Positions 8,357 to 17,234 of a stretch of DNA of 64,000 bases are shown here, in pieces. The notes under the pieces are model-generated. The model ran no database searches and had not been told where the DNA came from. It worked only from the letters and a program-made list of their open reading frames with translations. Each line of letters starts with the position of its first letter. Positions within the stretch are counted from its first letter, which is position 1. Origin of the DNA: Kitasatospora sp. Root107 (GTDB lineage: Bacteria > Actinomycetota > Actinomycetes > Streptomycetales > Streptomycetaceae); assembly GCF_001424875.1 (NCBI RefSeq), contig NZ_LMCT01000008.1:37394-101393 (forward strand). The letters run 5' to 3'. The translations under genes were made by a program, and so were the position numbers.

Positions 8357-8561
8357 CACCTGGTGAAACCGGGGCAATTTCGGTAACGGTGCGGGTTTCG
8401 TTGCACTGGCGATCACGACATGGGCCTTGAATGTGAAGGCGATGCTGCGCTAATGGCAAGTAATCGTTGGTGAATCCTTGGATCTACCCGCTTGATCCAT
8501 GTCACGGTTCGTCACCATCAAGCCCCTGAGCTGCGGAAACAGTTCAACGTACGGTTCGAGC

Positions 8562-10124
8562 ATGGTTCAGCTCGACTCCCGCCCGAAGGTCGCCGGTCCG
8601 GCGGCCGGAGCGGACGCCAAGGACGGCGTCCGCTCCAAGGGCCTCAACAGCAACTCGGTCGGCCTGCTCGGGAACTCCGTCATCGGCGTCTCGACGGTGG
8701 CCCCGGTCTACTGCCTGACCACCACGCTCGGCACCACGGTGGCGGCGGTCGGGCTGCAGATGCCCGCGCTCTTCCTGGCCGGCTTCCTGCCGATGATGCT
8801 CGTGGCGTTCGCCTACCGAGAGCTCAACAAGGCCGTCCCGGACAGTGGCACCTCCTTCACCTGGACCGTCAAGGCCTTCGGCCCGCACGTCGGCTGGATG
8901 TGCGGCTGGGGTCTGGTGGTGGCCACCATCATCGTGCTGTCCAACCTCGCCGGGGTGGCCACGGAGTACTTCTACCTGCTGCTCGGTGAGGCCACCGGCA
9001 GTGAGTGGATCACCGGGCTGAACGACGACAAGCTGGTGCACGTCCTGACCTGCCTGGCGCTGATCGCGGTCGCCACCGCGATCAGCTACCGGGGTATGAC
9101 CGCCACCAAGGGCGTGCAGTACGCCCTGGTCGGGCTCCAGCTCACGGTGCTCGGCATCTTCGCGGTGATGGCGATCGGCAAGGCGGTCGCCGGTGACGCG
9201 CCGGGCTCGCTGGACTTCTCCTGGAGCTGGCTCGACCCGTTCCAGGCCAGCTCGTTCTCGTCCTTCGTGGCCGGGCTCTCGCTCTCGCTCTTCATGTACT
9301 GGGGCTGGGACGCCTGCCTGAGCGCGAACGAGGAGACCGGGGGCAGCGAGAAGACCCCGGGCCGGGCCGCGCTGCTGGCGATGGTCGTGCTGGTCGGCTC
9401 GTACCTGTTCACCGCCGTCGCCGTGCAGATGTACGCGGGCGTCGGCAGCACCGGCACGGGGCTCGGCAACCCGGAGACCTCCTCGAACGTCTTCGCCGCG
9501 CTGGCCGGCCCGGTGATGGGCCCGACGCTGGGCATCCTGCTGTTCGTCGCGGTGCTCGCCTCGGCGGCCGCGAGTCTGCAGACCACCTTCATCCCGGTCA
9601 GCCGGACGGTGCTGGCGATGAGCGTCTACGAGGCGCTGCCGCCGTCCTTCACCGAGGTCAACGAGAAGTACCGGACCCCGGGCCGGGCCATCGTCACGGC
9701 GGGCGTCGGGACCGGCGTCTTCTACACCGTGATGACGCTGATCAGCGAGAACGTCCTCTCGGACACCATCGCCGCGCTGACCCTGATGATCTGCTTCTAC
9801 TACTCGCTGACCGCGTTCGCCTGCGCCTGGTACTTCCGCCGGGACTTCGGCCGGTCGGTCCGGGACGCGTTGCTCAAGGTGGTCTTCCCGCTGCTCGGCG
9901 GGCTGACCCTGGCGGGCATCTTCGCGCAGAGCCTGCGCGACATGGTCAGCCCCGACTACGGCCAGGGCAGTTCGGTCTTCGGGATCGGCTCGGTCTTCGT
10001 GATCGGCGTCGGCGTGCTGGCCCTCGGCCTGGTGGTGATGGCCGTGATGATGCGGCGCAGCCCGGCCTTCTTCCGCGGCGAGGTGCTCACCCGGGAGACC
10101 CCGGCGCTGGTGCTGCCGGAGTAA
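8562..10124 (+). CDS. APC-superfamily amino acid permease
   Basis: This 520-residue integral membrane protein has about 12 hydrophobic segments. It starts with the APC-type first helix region (GLLGNSVIGVSTVAPVYCLT) and has the conserved helix 3 region around YRELNKAVPDSGTSFTW. It should import amino acids or amines using an ion gradient. An in-frame ATG at 8499 exists, but the shorter start leaves a more normal N-terminal tail; neither has a strong ribosome site. It is monocistronic, with a good hairpin after the stop. A similar permease lies at 21017, next to an amidohydrolase. Confidence 0.85.
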   Translation: MVQLDSRPKVAGPAAGADAKDGVRSKGLNSNSVGLLGNSVIGVSTVAPVYCLTTTLGTTVAAVGLQMPALFLAGFLPMMLVAFAYRELNKAVPDSGTSFTWTVKAFGPHVGWMCGWGLVVATIIVLSNLAGVATEYFYLLLGEATGSEWITGLNDDKLVHVLTCLALIAVATAISYRGMTATKGVQYALVGLQLTVLGIFAVMAIGKAVAGDAPGSLDFSWSWLDPFQASSFSSFVAGLSLSLFMYWGWDACLSANEETGGSEKTPGRAALLAMVVLVGSYLFTAVAVQMYAGVGSTGTGLGNPETSSNVFAALAGPVMGPTLGILLFVAVLASAAASLQTTFIPVSRTVLAMSVYEALPPSFTEVNEKYRTPGRAIVTAGVGTGVFYTVMTLISENVLSDTIAALTLMICFYYSLTAFACAWYFRRDFGRSVRDALLKVVFPLLGGLTLAGIFAQSLRDMVSPDYGQGSSVFGIGSVFVIGVGVLALGLVVMAVMMRRSPAFFRGEVLTRETPALVLPE

Positions 10125-10135
10125 CGGAACGCGAG

Positions 10136-10165
10136 AGGCGGCCACCCCGTGCGGGGTGGCCGCCT
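10136..10165. terminator. Terminator between convergent genes
   Basis: A 13-bp perfect stem (10136-10148 and 10153-10165) with a GTGC loop sits 11 nt after the permease stop. It also ends the convergent gene at 10177. Confidence 0.85.
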
Positions 10166-10176
10166 TCGTCGTACCG

Positions 10177-10971
10177 TCAGACGTCCGTGAGCGTCGGCAT
10201 CGGGCCCTCGGTGCGGGCCAGGTCGATCACCGAGAAGTTGGCGCCCTGCGGGTCGGTCAGCGCGGCGAACCGGCCGAACGGGCTGTCCATCGGACCGAAC
10301 TGGAGCTTGCCGCCGAGCTCGGTGGCCTTGGCCACCGCCCGGTCGCAGTCCGGCACCGCGAAGTAGACGTTGAGCCAGGACGGCACACCGGCCGGGAAGC
10401 TGTCGTCCATCTCCATCCGGCCGAGGGCGGGGCCGTCTGCCAGGTTGTAGGTGCGGAAGTCGATCTGCGGGTCCGCCATCGCCTGCACCTTGTAGGGGAA
10501 GACCGCGGGGTAGAAGGCGTCCACCTCGGCGGGCTTGCGGGTGAAGACCTCGGCCCAGGAGAACGCGCCGGGCGCGTTGCGCTTCTCGAAGCCCTCGTGC
10601 TGCCCGCTCTGCCAGACGCCGAAGACCGCGCCGCCCGGGTCGGTGGCGATCAGCATCGAGCCGAAGTCGCCGACCTGCATCGGGTCCATCAGGACGGTGC
10701 CGCCGGCCGCCTTGATCTTCGCCGCGGTGGCGTTCACGTCCGGTGAGGCGAGGTACAGACACCAGGCGGAGTGGCTCTCCGTACCCGGCATCGGGGGGAC
10801 CACGGCGGCCACCGCCTTGCCGTCGGAGTAGGCCTGGGTGTAGTTGCCGAACTCGGACGAGGCCTCGCCGAACGTCCAGCCCAGCACCTCGCCGTAGAAG
10901 GACTTGGCGCCCTCGACGTCGGCGAACATCGCGTCGGCCCAGCACGGCGCCCCTTCAGCGTACGCAGCCAT
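10177..10971 (-). CDS. VOC-family protein with two glyoxalase-like domains
   Basis: This 264-residue protein consists of two VOC (glyoxalase/bleomycin-resistance/dioxygenase fold) repeats. The first (about 1-120) starts PCWADAMFADVEGAKSFYGE and closes with DPGGAVFGVWQ. The second (about 130-255) starts FSWAEVFTRKPAEVDAFY and closes with DPQGANFSVIDL. Proteins with this build are common in streptomycetes, and their substrates are mostly unknown. The ATG at 10971 is preferred over 10977 because the GGGG of its ribosome site is then 7 nt away. It diverges from the phosphorylase gene at 11144. Confidence 0.85.
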   Translation of the reverse strand: MAAYAEGAPCWADAMFADVEGAKSFYGEVLGWTFGEASSEFGNYTQAYSDGKAVAAVVPPMPGTESHSAWCLYLASPDVNATAAKIKAAGGTVLMDPMQVGDFGSMLIATDPGGAVFGVWQSGQHEGFEKRNAPGAFSWAEVFTRKPAEVDAFYPAVFPYKVQAMADPQIDFRTYNLADGPALGRMEMDDSFPAGVPSWLNVYFAVPDCDRAVAKATELGGKLQFGPMDSPFGRFAALTDPQGANFSVIDLARTEGPMPTLTDV

Positions 10972-11143
10972 GATCATGCCCCTTCTCTGCCTCGGGTGTG
11001 GTCCTTCGTCACCCTAAGCAGGGTCACCGAGACCCGCGCGCGCAGCGGGCCCGGGTACCCGCCGTCCGGGAACCGTAAGGTCTGCGCGGCCCGGCGGACC
11101 GCGCCTGCTCCTAGGGTGGGAAGGTCGTGAACGGAGGCTGGAG

Positions 11144-12004
11144 ATGACGACTGACGCACAGTCAGAACTGTTGGGCGGGGCCGAGATCGGGGTGATCGGC
11201 GGTTCGGGGCTGTACGCCCTGCTGGACGAGGTCACCGAGGTACGGGTGGACACCCCGTACGGTGCGCCGAGCGACTCGGTGTTCCTCGGGGAGGTGGCCG
11301 GGCGGCGGGTGGCGTTCCTGCCCCGGCACGGGCGGGGGCACAGCCTGCCGCCGCACCGGATCAACTACCGGGCCAACCTGTGGGCGCTGCACTCGCTGGG
11401 GGTGCGGCAGGTGCTTGCGCCGTGCGCGGTGGGCGGGCTGCGGACGGAGTACGGGCCCGGCACGCTGCTGGTGCCCGATCAGTTCGTGGACCGGACCGGC
11501 GGCCGGGCGCAGACCTTCTTCGACGGCGAGCCACTGCCGGACGGCACCGTGCCGAACGTGGTGCACGTGTCGATGGCCGACCCCTACTGCCCCACCGGGC
11601 GGGGTGTCGCGCTGGCCGCCGCGCTGGCCGAGGGCTGGCCGCCGGTGGACGGCGGCACCCTGGTGGTGATCGGCGGTCCGCGCTTCTCCACCCGGGCCGA
11701 GTCCCGCTGGCATGCCGCCAACGGCTGGTCGGTGGTCGGCATGACGGGCCATCCGGAGGCGGTGCTGGCTCGCGAACTCGGGCTCTGCTACACCTCCTTG
11801 GCCCTGGTGACCGACCTGGACGCCGGGGTGGAGGCGGGGGAGGGGGTCACCCATACGGAGGTGCTGGCGGTGTTCGGACGGAACGTGGGCCGGCTGCGGT
11901 CGGTGCTGTTCCGGGCGCTGGAGAGCCTGCCCGCCGCCAGGGCGTGCGACTGCGCGCGCGCCCTGGACGGGTTGGACACCGGGCTGAGGCCCTCCGGCGA
12001 TTGA
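11144..12004 (+). CDS. S-methyl-5'-thioadenosine phosphorylase family protein
   Basis: This 286-residue protein belongs to the PNP/MTAP phosphorylase family, which splits thioadenosine or purine nucleosides with phosphate. It shows the N-terminal GVIGGSGLYALLDE, the phosphate-site FLPRHGRGHSLPPHRINYRAN, and the signature GGPRFSTRAES followed by GMTGHPEAVLAREL. In the pathway it would recycle methylthioadenosine into methionine salvage. The start is supported by GGAGGCTGGAG just before the ATG, with a TAGGGT box upstream. The last residues LRPSGD are encoded by the left arm of a REP-like repeat, so the tail may be an accident of repeat insertion. Confidence 0.85.
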   Translation: MTTDAQSELLGGAEIGVIGGSGLYALLDEVTEVRVDTPYGAPSDSVFLGEVAGRRVAFLPRHGRGHSLPPHRINYRANLWALHSLGVRQVLAPCAVGGLRTEYGPGTLLVPDQFVDRTGGRAQTFFDGEPLPDGTVPNVVHVSMADPYCPTGRGVALAAALAEGWPPVDGGTLVVIGGPRFSTRAESRWHAANGWSVVGMTGHPEAVLARELGLCYTSLALVTDLDAGVEAGEGVTHTEVLAVFGRNVGRLRSVLFRALESLPAARACDCARALDGLDTGLRPSGD

Positions 12005-12082
12005 GGGGCGGATAGAGGAGCGGCGTTGGGGTGCGTGCCTCGGCGTCGCGACGCCGCCCCTCAATCGCCGGAGGGCCTCAGC
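11983..12082. repeat. REP-like inverted repeat joining two gene ends
   Basis: A 29-bp perfect inverted repeat (11983-12011 and 12054-12082, core CTGAGGCCCTCCGGCGATTG) flanks 42 bp. Its arms overlap the 3' ends of the phosphorylase gene and of the convergent membrane-protein gene. The same sequence and the LRPSGD tail it encodes recur in streptomycetes (from memory). It probably also works as a bidirectional terminator. Confidence 0.75.
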
Positions 12083-12479
12083 TGGGGCGTCGACGCCGGG
12101 TCAGCAGCCACACCAGCAGGGTGACCGCCGCCGTCCCGGCGAGCAGCAGCAGCCAGTTGCGCAGGTAGGGCAGCGCCAGCACCGAGGGGTTGCCGTGGTC
12201 CTGGCCGGCCCGCAGGACGGCGGGCAGTCCGACGGCGGTGAGCGCGGCGGCCACCAGCAGGCCGCCGCGCAGTGCCCAGCCGTGCACCGCCCGGCCGCGT
12301 GCCAGCACGGCGCCGGCCAGCAGGACCAGCGGCAGCCAGAGCCCGTCGTGGATCAGCAGCCCGCCGATCGCCCACCACAGCACGCCGAGCGGATCGCTGA
12401 TCTGCGGGTCCGTCAGCAGTCCGAAGATCCCGAACCCGATCAGGGCCGCCCCGGCCGTTCCGGTCAGTACCCGCAGCAT
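12078..12479 (-). CDS. Small four-helix membrane protein
   Basis: This 133-residue protein is almost entirely hydrophobic, with four likely membrane segments (residues about 5-22, 33-58, 68-88 and 105-126) and a basic tail TRRRRPS. I do not know its function. Its ATG overlaps the TGA of the molybdopterin oxidoreductase gene (TGATG), so the two are translationally coupled. A membrane partner or anchor role for that enzyme is plausible but unproven. The 3' end runs into the REP-like repeat. Confidence 0.75.
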   Translation of the reverse strand: MLRVLTGTAGAALIGFGIFGLLTDPQISDPLGVLWWAIGGLLIHDGLWLPLVLLAGAVLARGRAVHGWALRGGLLVAAALTAVGLPAVLRAGQDHGNPSVLALPYLRNWLLLLAGTAAVTLLVWLLTRRRRPS

Positions 12480-13654
12480 CACTGCACCTCCAGTCGGCTG
12501 ACCCACTTGGTCTGCAGCACCCCGGGCCGGTTCGGCGCGATCAGTCGCGCCGGGTAGCCGTGGTCCGCGTTCAGCGGCTGCCCGTTCACCATCAGGGCCA
12601 GCAGGGTGAGCCCGTCCCGGGCGTACGGGGCGGGCAGCTCGGTGACCGCGTACGGGCCCTCGGCCTCCAACGAGACCACTCGCACCAGCGCGTCGGAGGG
12701 TGCCCCGGCCCGGTCGAGCAGGTCGCGGATCCGGACGCCGGTCCACTCCGCCGAGGCGCTCCAGCCTTCCACGCAGGCGATCGGCAGCCGGGCGGTGTGC
12801 TGCGGCAGCGCCTGCAGTTCGGCCAGGCTCAGCTGGTACGGCCGGGGCCCGGCCACGGTGAGGCGCCAGTCGGCCGGGACGACGGTGGTGCCCGCCTGGG
12901 CGGCCGTCCGGTTGACCGGCAGGCCGAGCGAGCCGATATCGGGCCGGCGCGGTGCCAGCAGGTCCGACCAGCGCAGCCAGGGCACGCTCTGGCCGGCCGT
13001 GGTCACCGTGACGGCGGCCGTCGCGACCGTGACGGAGGCCAGGAAGGCCCGCCGCCCGGGGACGGCGGCCTGGCTGCGCCACCAGTTCGCGCCGATCTGC
13101 GGGGCCTTGACCGCGATGTGCAGCAGCAGGCCGCCGACCGCCGTCCAGCCGAGCCAGAAGTGGGTCTGTCGGAAGGGGAACGGCCACGGGTACCACTGGA
13201 GGGTGTTCAGCAGCCCGGTGAACAGCTCGAGCAGGGTCGCGGCCACGAGAACGGCGATGCCGAGCCGCTCGAGCGCGTGCGCCACGCTGCGGACCGGCGG
13301 CCACTCGAACAGCTTCGGGTAGACCGTCCAGAGCTTTGCGCCGAGCAGCGGGATCGCCGCGATGCCGGCGATCACGTGCAGGCCCTGGGTGATCCGGTAG
13401 CCGTTCGCCGGGCGGCTCGGCAGGTACCGTTCGAGCCAGTCCGGCGGCTCCTGGAGCAGGTGGCTGAGCAGGCCGCTCAGGAAGCACAGCAGCAGCGCGG
13501 CGCCGAGCCAGCGACCCAGCACCACCGCCGTTCTGGGCTCGTGCAGCGGGGAGCTGAACGTCCCTTCGCGGAGCGGTCCTTGGCGCAGCACGGCGGGCGG
13601 TGGCGGCAATGGGAGGTCGAACCGGCGGCGGGCGCCGGGGGTGTCTTGGTCCAC
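12479..13654 (-). CDS. Membrane-anchored molybdopterin-dependent oxidoreductase
   Basis: From the GTG at 13654 this is a 391-residue protein. The N-terminal half holds a cytochrome-b561-like set of membrane helices with histidines (GLHVIAG, LLLHIAVKAP). The C-terminal half is a sulfite-oxidase/YedY-type molybdopterin domain with the cofactor cysteine in IACVEGWSASAEWTGVRI and a late AADHGYPAR-like segment (LNADHGYPARLIAPN). It probably reduces an extracytoplasmic substrate with electrons from the b-type part. The GTG at 13654 is chosen over the ATG at 13699 because it lies 6 nt from a -10-like TGTGAT. It also has the same spacing from the 13701 operator as the other genes of the locus. Confidence 0.8.
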   Translation of the reverse strand: MDQDTPGARRRFDLPLPPPPAVLRQGPLREGTFSSPLHEPRTAVVLGRWLGAALLLCFLSGLLSHLLQEPPDWLERYLPSRPANGYRITQGLHVIAGIAAIPLLGAKLWTVYPKLFEWPPVRSVAHALERLGIAVLVAATLLELFTGLLNTLQWYPWPFPFRQTHFWLGWTAVGGLLLHIAVKAPQIGANWWRSQAAVPGRRAFLASVTVATAAVTVTTAGQSVPWLRWSDLLAPRRPDIGSLGLPVNRTAAQAGTTVVPADWRLTVAGPRPYQLSLAELQALPQHTARLPIACVEGWSASAEWTGVRIRDLLDRAGAPSDALVRVVSLEAEGPYAVTELPAPYARDGLTLLALMVNGQPLNADHGYPARLIAPNRPGVLQTKWVSRLEVQ

Positions 13655-13700
13655 CCCGTCATCACACCGCGATCCGGCCTCCGGAGGGGGTGGCGACATG

Positions 13701-13718
13701 CTTACGGAAGTCGTACGG
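13701..13718. promoter_or_regulatory. Direct-repeat operator, site 1
   Basis: CTTACGGAAGTCGTACGG contains TTACGG and GTACGG 11 bp apart, the layout bound by OmpR/PhoB-type regulators. It lies between two divergent genes, 47 nt from the GTG at 13654 and 50 nt from the GTG at 13768. A near copy lies upstream of the response-regulator gene. Confidence 0.6.
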
Positions 13719-13767
13719 CGTGCGCGCGCCGCCTCCGACGGCCGGGGCGGGCTGGCACGCTGACGGG

Positions 13768-15156
13768 GTGTCCGATGAACCGTCAGTCCGCCGCCGCTGG
13801 GTCCTCCCGGCGGCCGTGCTGTCCCTGCTCGCCCTCACCGCCGCGCTGGCCGGGACGCTGCTCGGCGGCGGCACGCTGGGCAACTCCGGTCCGCTGTACG
13901 GCTGGTACGCGCTGGACGCGGTGCTGTTCGCGCTCGCCGTGGCGCTGCTGCGGCTGGCTCCGCCTGGGGTGGTACGTCTGTTGGTCCCGGTGGGTGGCGT
14001 GCTGCTGGCGGCCGTCGGGCTGCTGGCGCCGCCCCGGACCAGTGACGATGCCTACCGCTACCTCTGGGACGGCCGGGTGCAGGCGGCCGGGATCTCCCCG
14101 TACGCCCACCCGCCGGACGCCCCCGAGCTGGCCGCGCTCCGGGCCCGGGCGCCCGAGCTCTTCCCACCCACGGGGGACTGCGCGGGCTGGGACGAGCGCC
14201 GGGCCGGGCCCGGGTTCTGCAGTCACGTCAACCGGCCCGGGGTGCCGACCATCTACCCGCCGGTGGCCGAGGGCTGGTTCGCGGTGCTGTACGCGGTCGG
14301 TGGCCGGTACGGCGTGCGGGTAGCCCAACTGGGCGGCTTTGTCCTGGTGTTGGCAGTCGGTTGGGTGCTGTGGGCGGTGCTACGGGAGCAGCGTTGGCGG
14401 GTCGCGCTGTGGAGCTGGTGTCCGGGGGTGGTGGTCTGGGCGGTCAACGACGCGCACGTGGACACCTTGGGCGCACTGCTGCTGCTCGGCGGCCTGCTGG
14501 CGGCCCGGGGCGCACCGGACCGGGGGCGGACAGCCCTGGCGGGCGCGTTGCTGGGGCTGGCGGCCGCCGCCAAGCTGGTGCCGGGGATCGCGCTGCCCGC
14601 CGCGCTCTCCGGCGTGCTGGCCCGCCGTCCGCGCACCGGCCTGCTCCTGCTGCCGCTCACCGCCCTGGCGGCCTTCGCGCTGAGCTACCTGCCGTACCTG
14701 CTGGGCTCCGGCCGCGCGGTGCTCGGCTACCTGCCCGGTTACCTGCGCGAGGAGGGTTACGACCAGGGCGGCGGAGTCGACCGCTTCGGGTTGGTGGGAT
14801 TGCTGCTGCCCGGCCAACTCGCCCCGGTGGCAGGTGTCCTGGTGCTCGGGGTGGTCTGCTGGTACGTGCTGCGGCACGGCGACCCCGACCGGCCGTGGCG
14901 GGGTGCGGTGCTGCTGCTCGGCAGCGCCCTGCTGGTCGCCACGCCGGCCTACCCCTGGTACGGGCTGCTGCTGGTGGCGCTGATCCCGCTGGACGGCCGC
15001 TGGGAGTGGCTGGCCGTCCCGGCGGCCGCACAGGTGCTCTATCTCGGGGGTGGCGCGGTCCAGCAGGCTGCGTACTGGCTGGCGCTCGGCGCGGTGCTGG
15101 CCGGTGCGCTGGTCAGACGGCGAGCGCTGGTCAGGCGGCGGGCCGCCGCAGGGTGA
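13768..15156 (+). CDS. GT87-like integral membrane glycosyltransferase
   Basis: This 462-residue protein has about 10-12 membrane helices. An early periplasmic loop with acidic residues (PPRTSDDAYRYLWDGRVQAA) is typical of GT-C/GT87-type mannosyltransferases that use polyprenyl-phosphate sugars. Further loop motifs are NRPGVPTIYPPVAEG and NDAHVDTLG. It would add sugars to lipid carriers or surface polymers outside the membrane. The GTG at 13768 is 6 nt after CACGCT, so the message may be leaderless. The 3' end overlaps the convergent methyltransferase gene by 26 bp. The GT2-DUF2064 and epimerase genes nearby suggest a common glycan or glycolipid path. Confidence 0.8.
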   Translation: MSDEPSVRRRWVLPAAVLSLLALTAALAGTLLGGGTLGNSGPLYGWYALDAVLFALAVALLRLAPPGVVRLLVPVGGVLLAAVGLLAPPRTSDDAYRYLWDGRVQAAGISPYAHPPDAPELAALRARAPELFPPTGDCAGWDERRAGPGFCSHVNRPGVPTIYPPVAEGWFAVLYAVGGRYGVRVAQLGGFVLVLAVGWVLWAVLREQRWRVALWSWCPGVVVWAVNDAHVDTLGALLLLGGLLAARGAPDRGRTALAGALLGLAAAAKLVPGIALPAALSGVLARRPRTGLLLLPLTALAAFALSYLPYLLGSGRAVLGYLPGYLREEGYDQGGGVDRFGLVGLLLPGQLAPVAGVLVLGVVCWYVLRHGDPDRPWRGAVLLLGSALLVATPAYPWYGLLLVALIPLDGRWEWLAVPAAAQVLYLGGGAVQQAAYWLALGAVLAGALVRRRALVRRRAAAG

Positions 15157-15793
15157 TGAAGTGGCGGCCGTGGGCGATCCAGCGTTCGGTCTCGGTCAGC
15201 CCGGCCCCGGCGGCGTGCCGGGCTGCGCCTGCGGCGTCCACCCTGGCCCAGCCGAAGGGCGGGCCGAGCCGGTGGTCGGCGCCCTCGATCCGGACCGTCA
15301 GCCGCTCGTCCAGGCCGCCGGAGCCGGGCTCCACCTCGGCCAGCAACAGGCCACCAGGGGCGAGGAGCTGGGCGATCCGTCGGAGCAGGGCCGCCGGGTC
15401 GCCGCCGATTCCGATGTTGCCGTCGGCGAGCAGCACCGCGCCCCAGCGCCCCTCGCCCGGCAGGCGGTCGAACACCGAGCGCCGCAGGGCCGCCCCGCCG
15501 ATGCCGGTGGTCCGGGTGACCGCCGCCGGGGTCACGTCCACCCCGAGGGCCGGGACGCCGAGCGCGAGCAGTTCGGTCACCAGCCGACCGGGGCCGCAGC
15601 CCACGTCCAGCACGGTCCGGCGCGGGCGCAGGCAGCGGAGCAGCAGCGAATGGTCGGCCGCGTCCGGCGGTGCGCACCAGCGCTCCACGTCCAGCGGGAT
15701 GCGGCGGCCGTCCGTGCCGCGCAGCCAGAGTGGTCCGCGCTCGGCCGTGATGGCCAGGCTGAACGGGTCGTCGATCCAGGCCAGGGCGGTCAA
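15131..15793 (-). CDS. SAM-dependent methyltransferase
   Basis: This is a class I methyltransferase. The SAM-binding motif VLDVGCGPGRLVTEL is followed by an acidic GVDVTPAAV strand and by LLAPGGLLLAEVEPG at motif III. From the TTG at 15793, which overlaps the TGA of the upstream GT2-DUF2064 gene, the product is 220 residues; the frame is open to a GTG at 15829. The close coupling implies that both act on the same pathway. The methyl acceptor is unknown. The end overlaps the convergent GT87-like gene. Confidence 0.8.
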   Translation of the reverse strand: MTALAWIDDPFSLAITAERGPLWLRGTDGRRIPLDVERWCAPPDAADHSLLLRCLRPRRTVLDVGCGPGRLVTELLALGVPALGVDVTPAAVTRTTGIGGAALRRSVFDRLPGEGRWGAVLLADGNIGIGGDPAALLRRIAQLLAPGGLLLAEVEPGSGGLDERLTVRIEGADHRLGPPFGWARVDAAGAARHAAGAGLTETERWIAHGRHFITLRRPAA

Positions 15794-17121
15794 CTCGGCA
15801 CCCCGCCGGTCACCTTGAGGCTGCGCCACTGCTCGGCGAAGCGGGTGTGCGGGGCGAGGGTGGCCACCTCGGCCGCGCTCGCGGCGGTGTCCACGTCGGT
15901 CAGAGCAGGGAGTTGATGGACCGTCAGTCCGGCGGTGGAGAGTCGCTCCAGCAGTACGGCGCCGGTGCGGTCGGTGGACATCGGCACGCCGAGCAGCAGC
16001 TGCTGCGCCAGTGCAGCGGTCGGCCGGGCCAGTCCGAGTGCCCAGAAGCCGCCGTCGGTGGCCGGGCCGTACCAGGCGTCCACTCCGCCCCGGGCGGCGG
16101 CCGCGAGTGGGGCGGCCAGCGACTGGGCGCGCAGCTGCGGGGTGTCCATGCCGACCAGCAGCGCGGGTACGTCCGGCGGGGCCAGCGCGAAGGCCGCTGC
16201 GAGCCGCTCGTCCAGCCCGCCCGGGCCCTGCGGGACGACCTGCCAGCCCGGTAGCAGCCAGTCGCCCGGCTCGCCGTCCAGCACCAGCAGCCGCCGCCCG
16301 GCGGGCACCCGGCCCAGCTCGGCCAGCGTGTCGGCGAGCGCCGCCTCGGCCAGTGCGGCGGCCTGCTCGGGGGTGTACGGCGGGGTCAGCCGGGTCTTCA
16401 CCCGGCCCGGCACCGGGGCCTTGGCGATCACCAGCAGGGTCGGCGGCGGGGAAGCGAGCACTGCCCGCATGTCGCGGATCGCCTGCCGGGTGCCGCGCAG
16501 TGTGCCGGTGACCTTCGAACGGCCGCTCCGGGGCAGGTAGTCCACGGCGGTTTCGGTGATCCGCAGCCCGGCCGCCGAGGCGGACAGCACCATCTCCAGC
16601 GGGTAGCCGGAACGCCGGTCGCCCAGGCCGAGCGCGAGCAGGTGCTCCCGCCGGGCGGCCCGCATCGGGCCCAGGTCATGCAGCGGGGCGCCGGTCCTGG
16701 CCCGCAGCCGGCGGGCCAGTTCGGCGTTGGCCAGCCGGGCGTGCAGCGGCCAGGCGCCGGGAGTGGTCGGGCGACGGCGGCCGAGCACCAGGTCGGCCGA
16801 GCCGTCCAATACCGGACCGGTCACCCGGTGCAGCTGGGCCGGGTCCAGCGAGCCGTCGCAGTCCAGGAAGCACACCAACTCGGCGGTGGCGGCGAGCAGT
16901 CCGGCATGGCAGGCCGCGCCGAAGCCCCGGCGGTCCTCGCGGACCACGGTGGCGCCGAGCGAGCGGGCCAGCTCGGCGGAGCCGTCGGTGGAACCGTTGT
17001 CCACCACGATGGGCCGCCAGCCGGCCGGGATCCGGCCCAGCACCCAGGGCAGCGCCCGGGCCTCGTCCAGACAGGGCAGCACCACGTCGACGGTGCCGGG
17101 GATGAAGAGGGGAGGGGTCAC
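15790..17121 (-). CDS. GT2 glycosyltransferase fused to a DUF2064 domain
   Basis: This 443-residue fusion begins with a GT2 domain (about 1-225). VVLPCLDEARALPWVL, VVDNGSTDGSAELA and FLDCDGSLDP carry the metal-binding acidic residues. It continues with a DUF2064/TIGR04282-like nucleotidyl-transferase-type domain (about 232-430), with IAKAPVPGRVKTRLTPP, LLVGMDTPQLRA and GPATDGGFWALGL. The DUF2064 family is linked to arsenosugar-type and other unusual sugar biosynthesis. The GTG at 17121 sits 7 nt after a TAGCGT box and 48 nt from operator site 2, so it is preferred over GTGs at 17130 and 17145. It is coupled to the methyltransferase gene. Confidence 0.82.
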   Translation of the reverse strand: MTPPLFIPGTVDVVLPCLDEARALPWVLGRIPAGWRPIVVDNGSTDGSAELARSLGATVVREDRRGFGAACHAGLLAATAELVCFLDCDGSLDPAQLHRVTGPVLDGSADLVLGRRRPTTPGAWPLHARLANAELARRLRARTGAPLHDLGPMRAARREHLLALGLGDRRSGYPLEMVLSASAAGLRITETAVDYLPRSGRSKVTGTLRGTRQAIRDMRAVLASPPPTLLVIAKAPVPGRVKTRLTPPYTPEQAAALAEAALADTLAELGRVPAGRRLLVLDGEPGDWLLPGWQVVPQGPGGLDERLAAAFALAPPDVPALLVGMDTPQLRAQSLAAPLAAAARGGVDAWYGPATDGGFWALGLARPTAALAQQLLLGVPMSTDRTGAVLLERLSTAGLTVHQLPALTDVDTAASAAEVATLAPHTRFAEQWRSLKVTGGVPS

Positions 17122-17168
17122 GCTCTCCACGCTACGGTCGGGCACCCGGCCCGGCCCGGCTTCGACTC

Positions 17169-17186
17169 CTTACGGAAGTCCAACGG
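17169..17186. promoter_or_regulatory. Direct-repeat operator, site 2
   Basis: CTTACGGAAGTCCAACGG has TTACGG and CAACGG 11 bp apart and shares its first 12 bases with site 1. It lies 48 nt from the GTG at 17121 and 49 nt from the GTG of the response regulator at 17235, so autoregulation is likely. Confidence 0.6.
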
Positions 17187-17234
17187 AGGCGAGCCGGACG
17201 CCCGGCCGGGGCCACGGCCTTCTACGCTGAAGGA

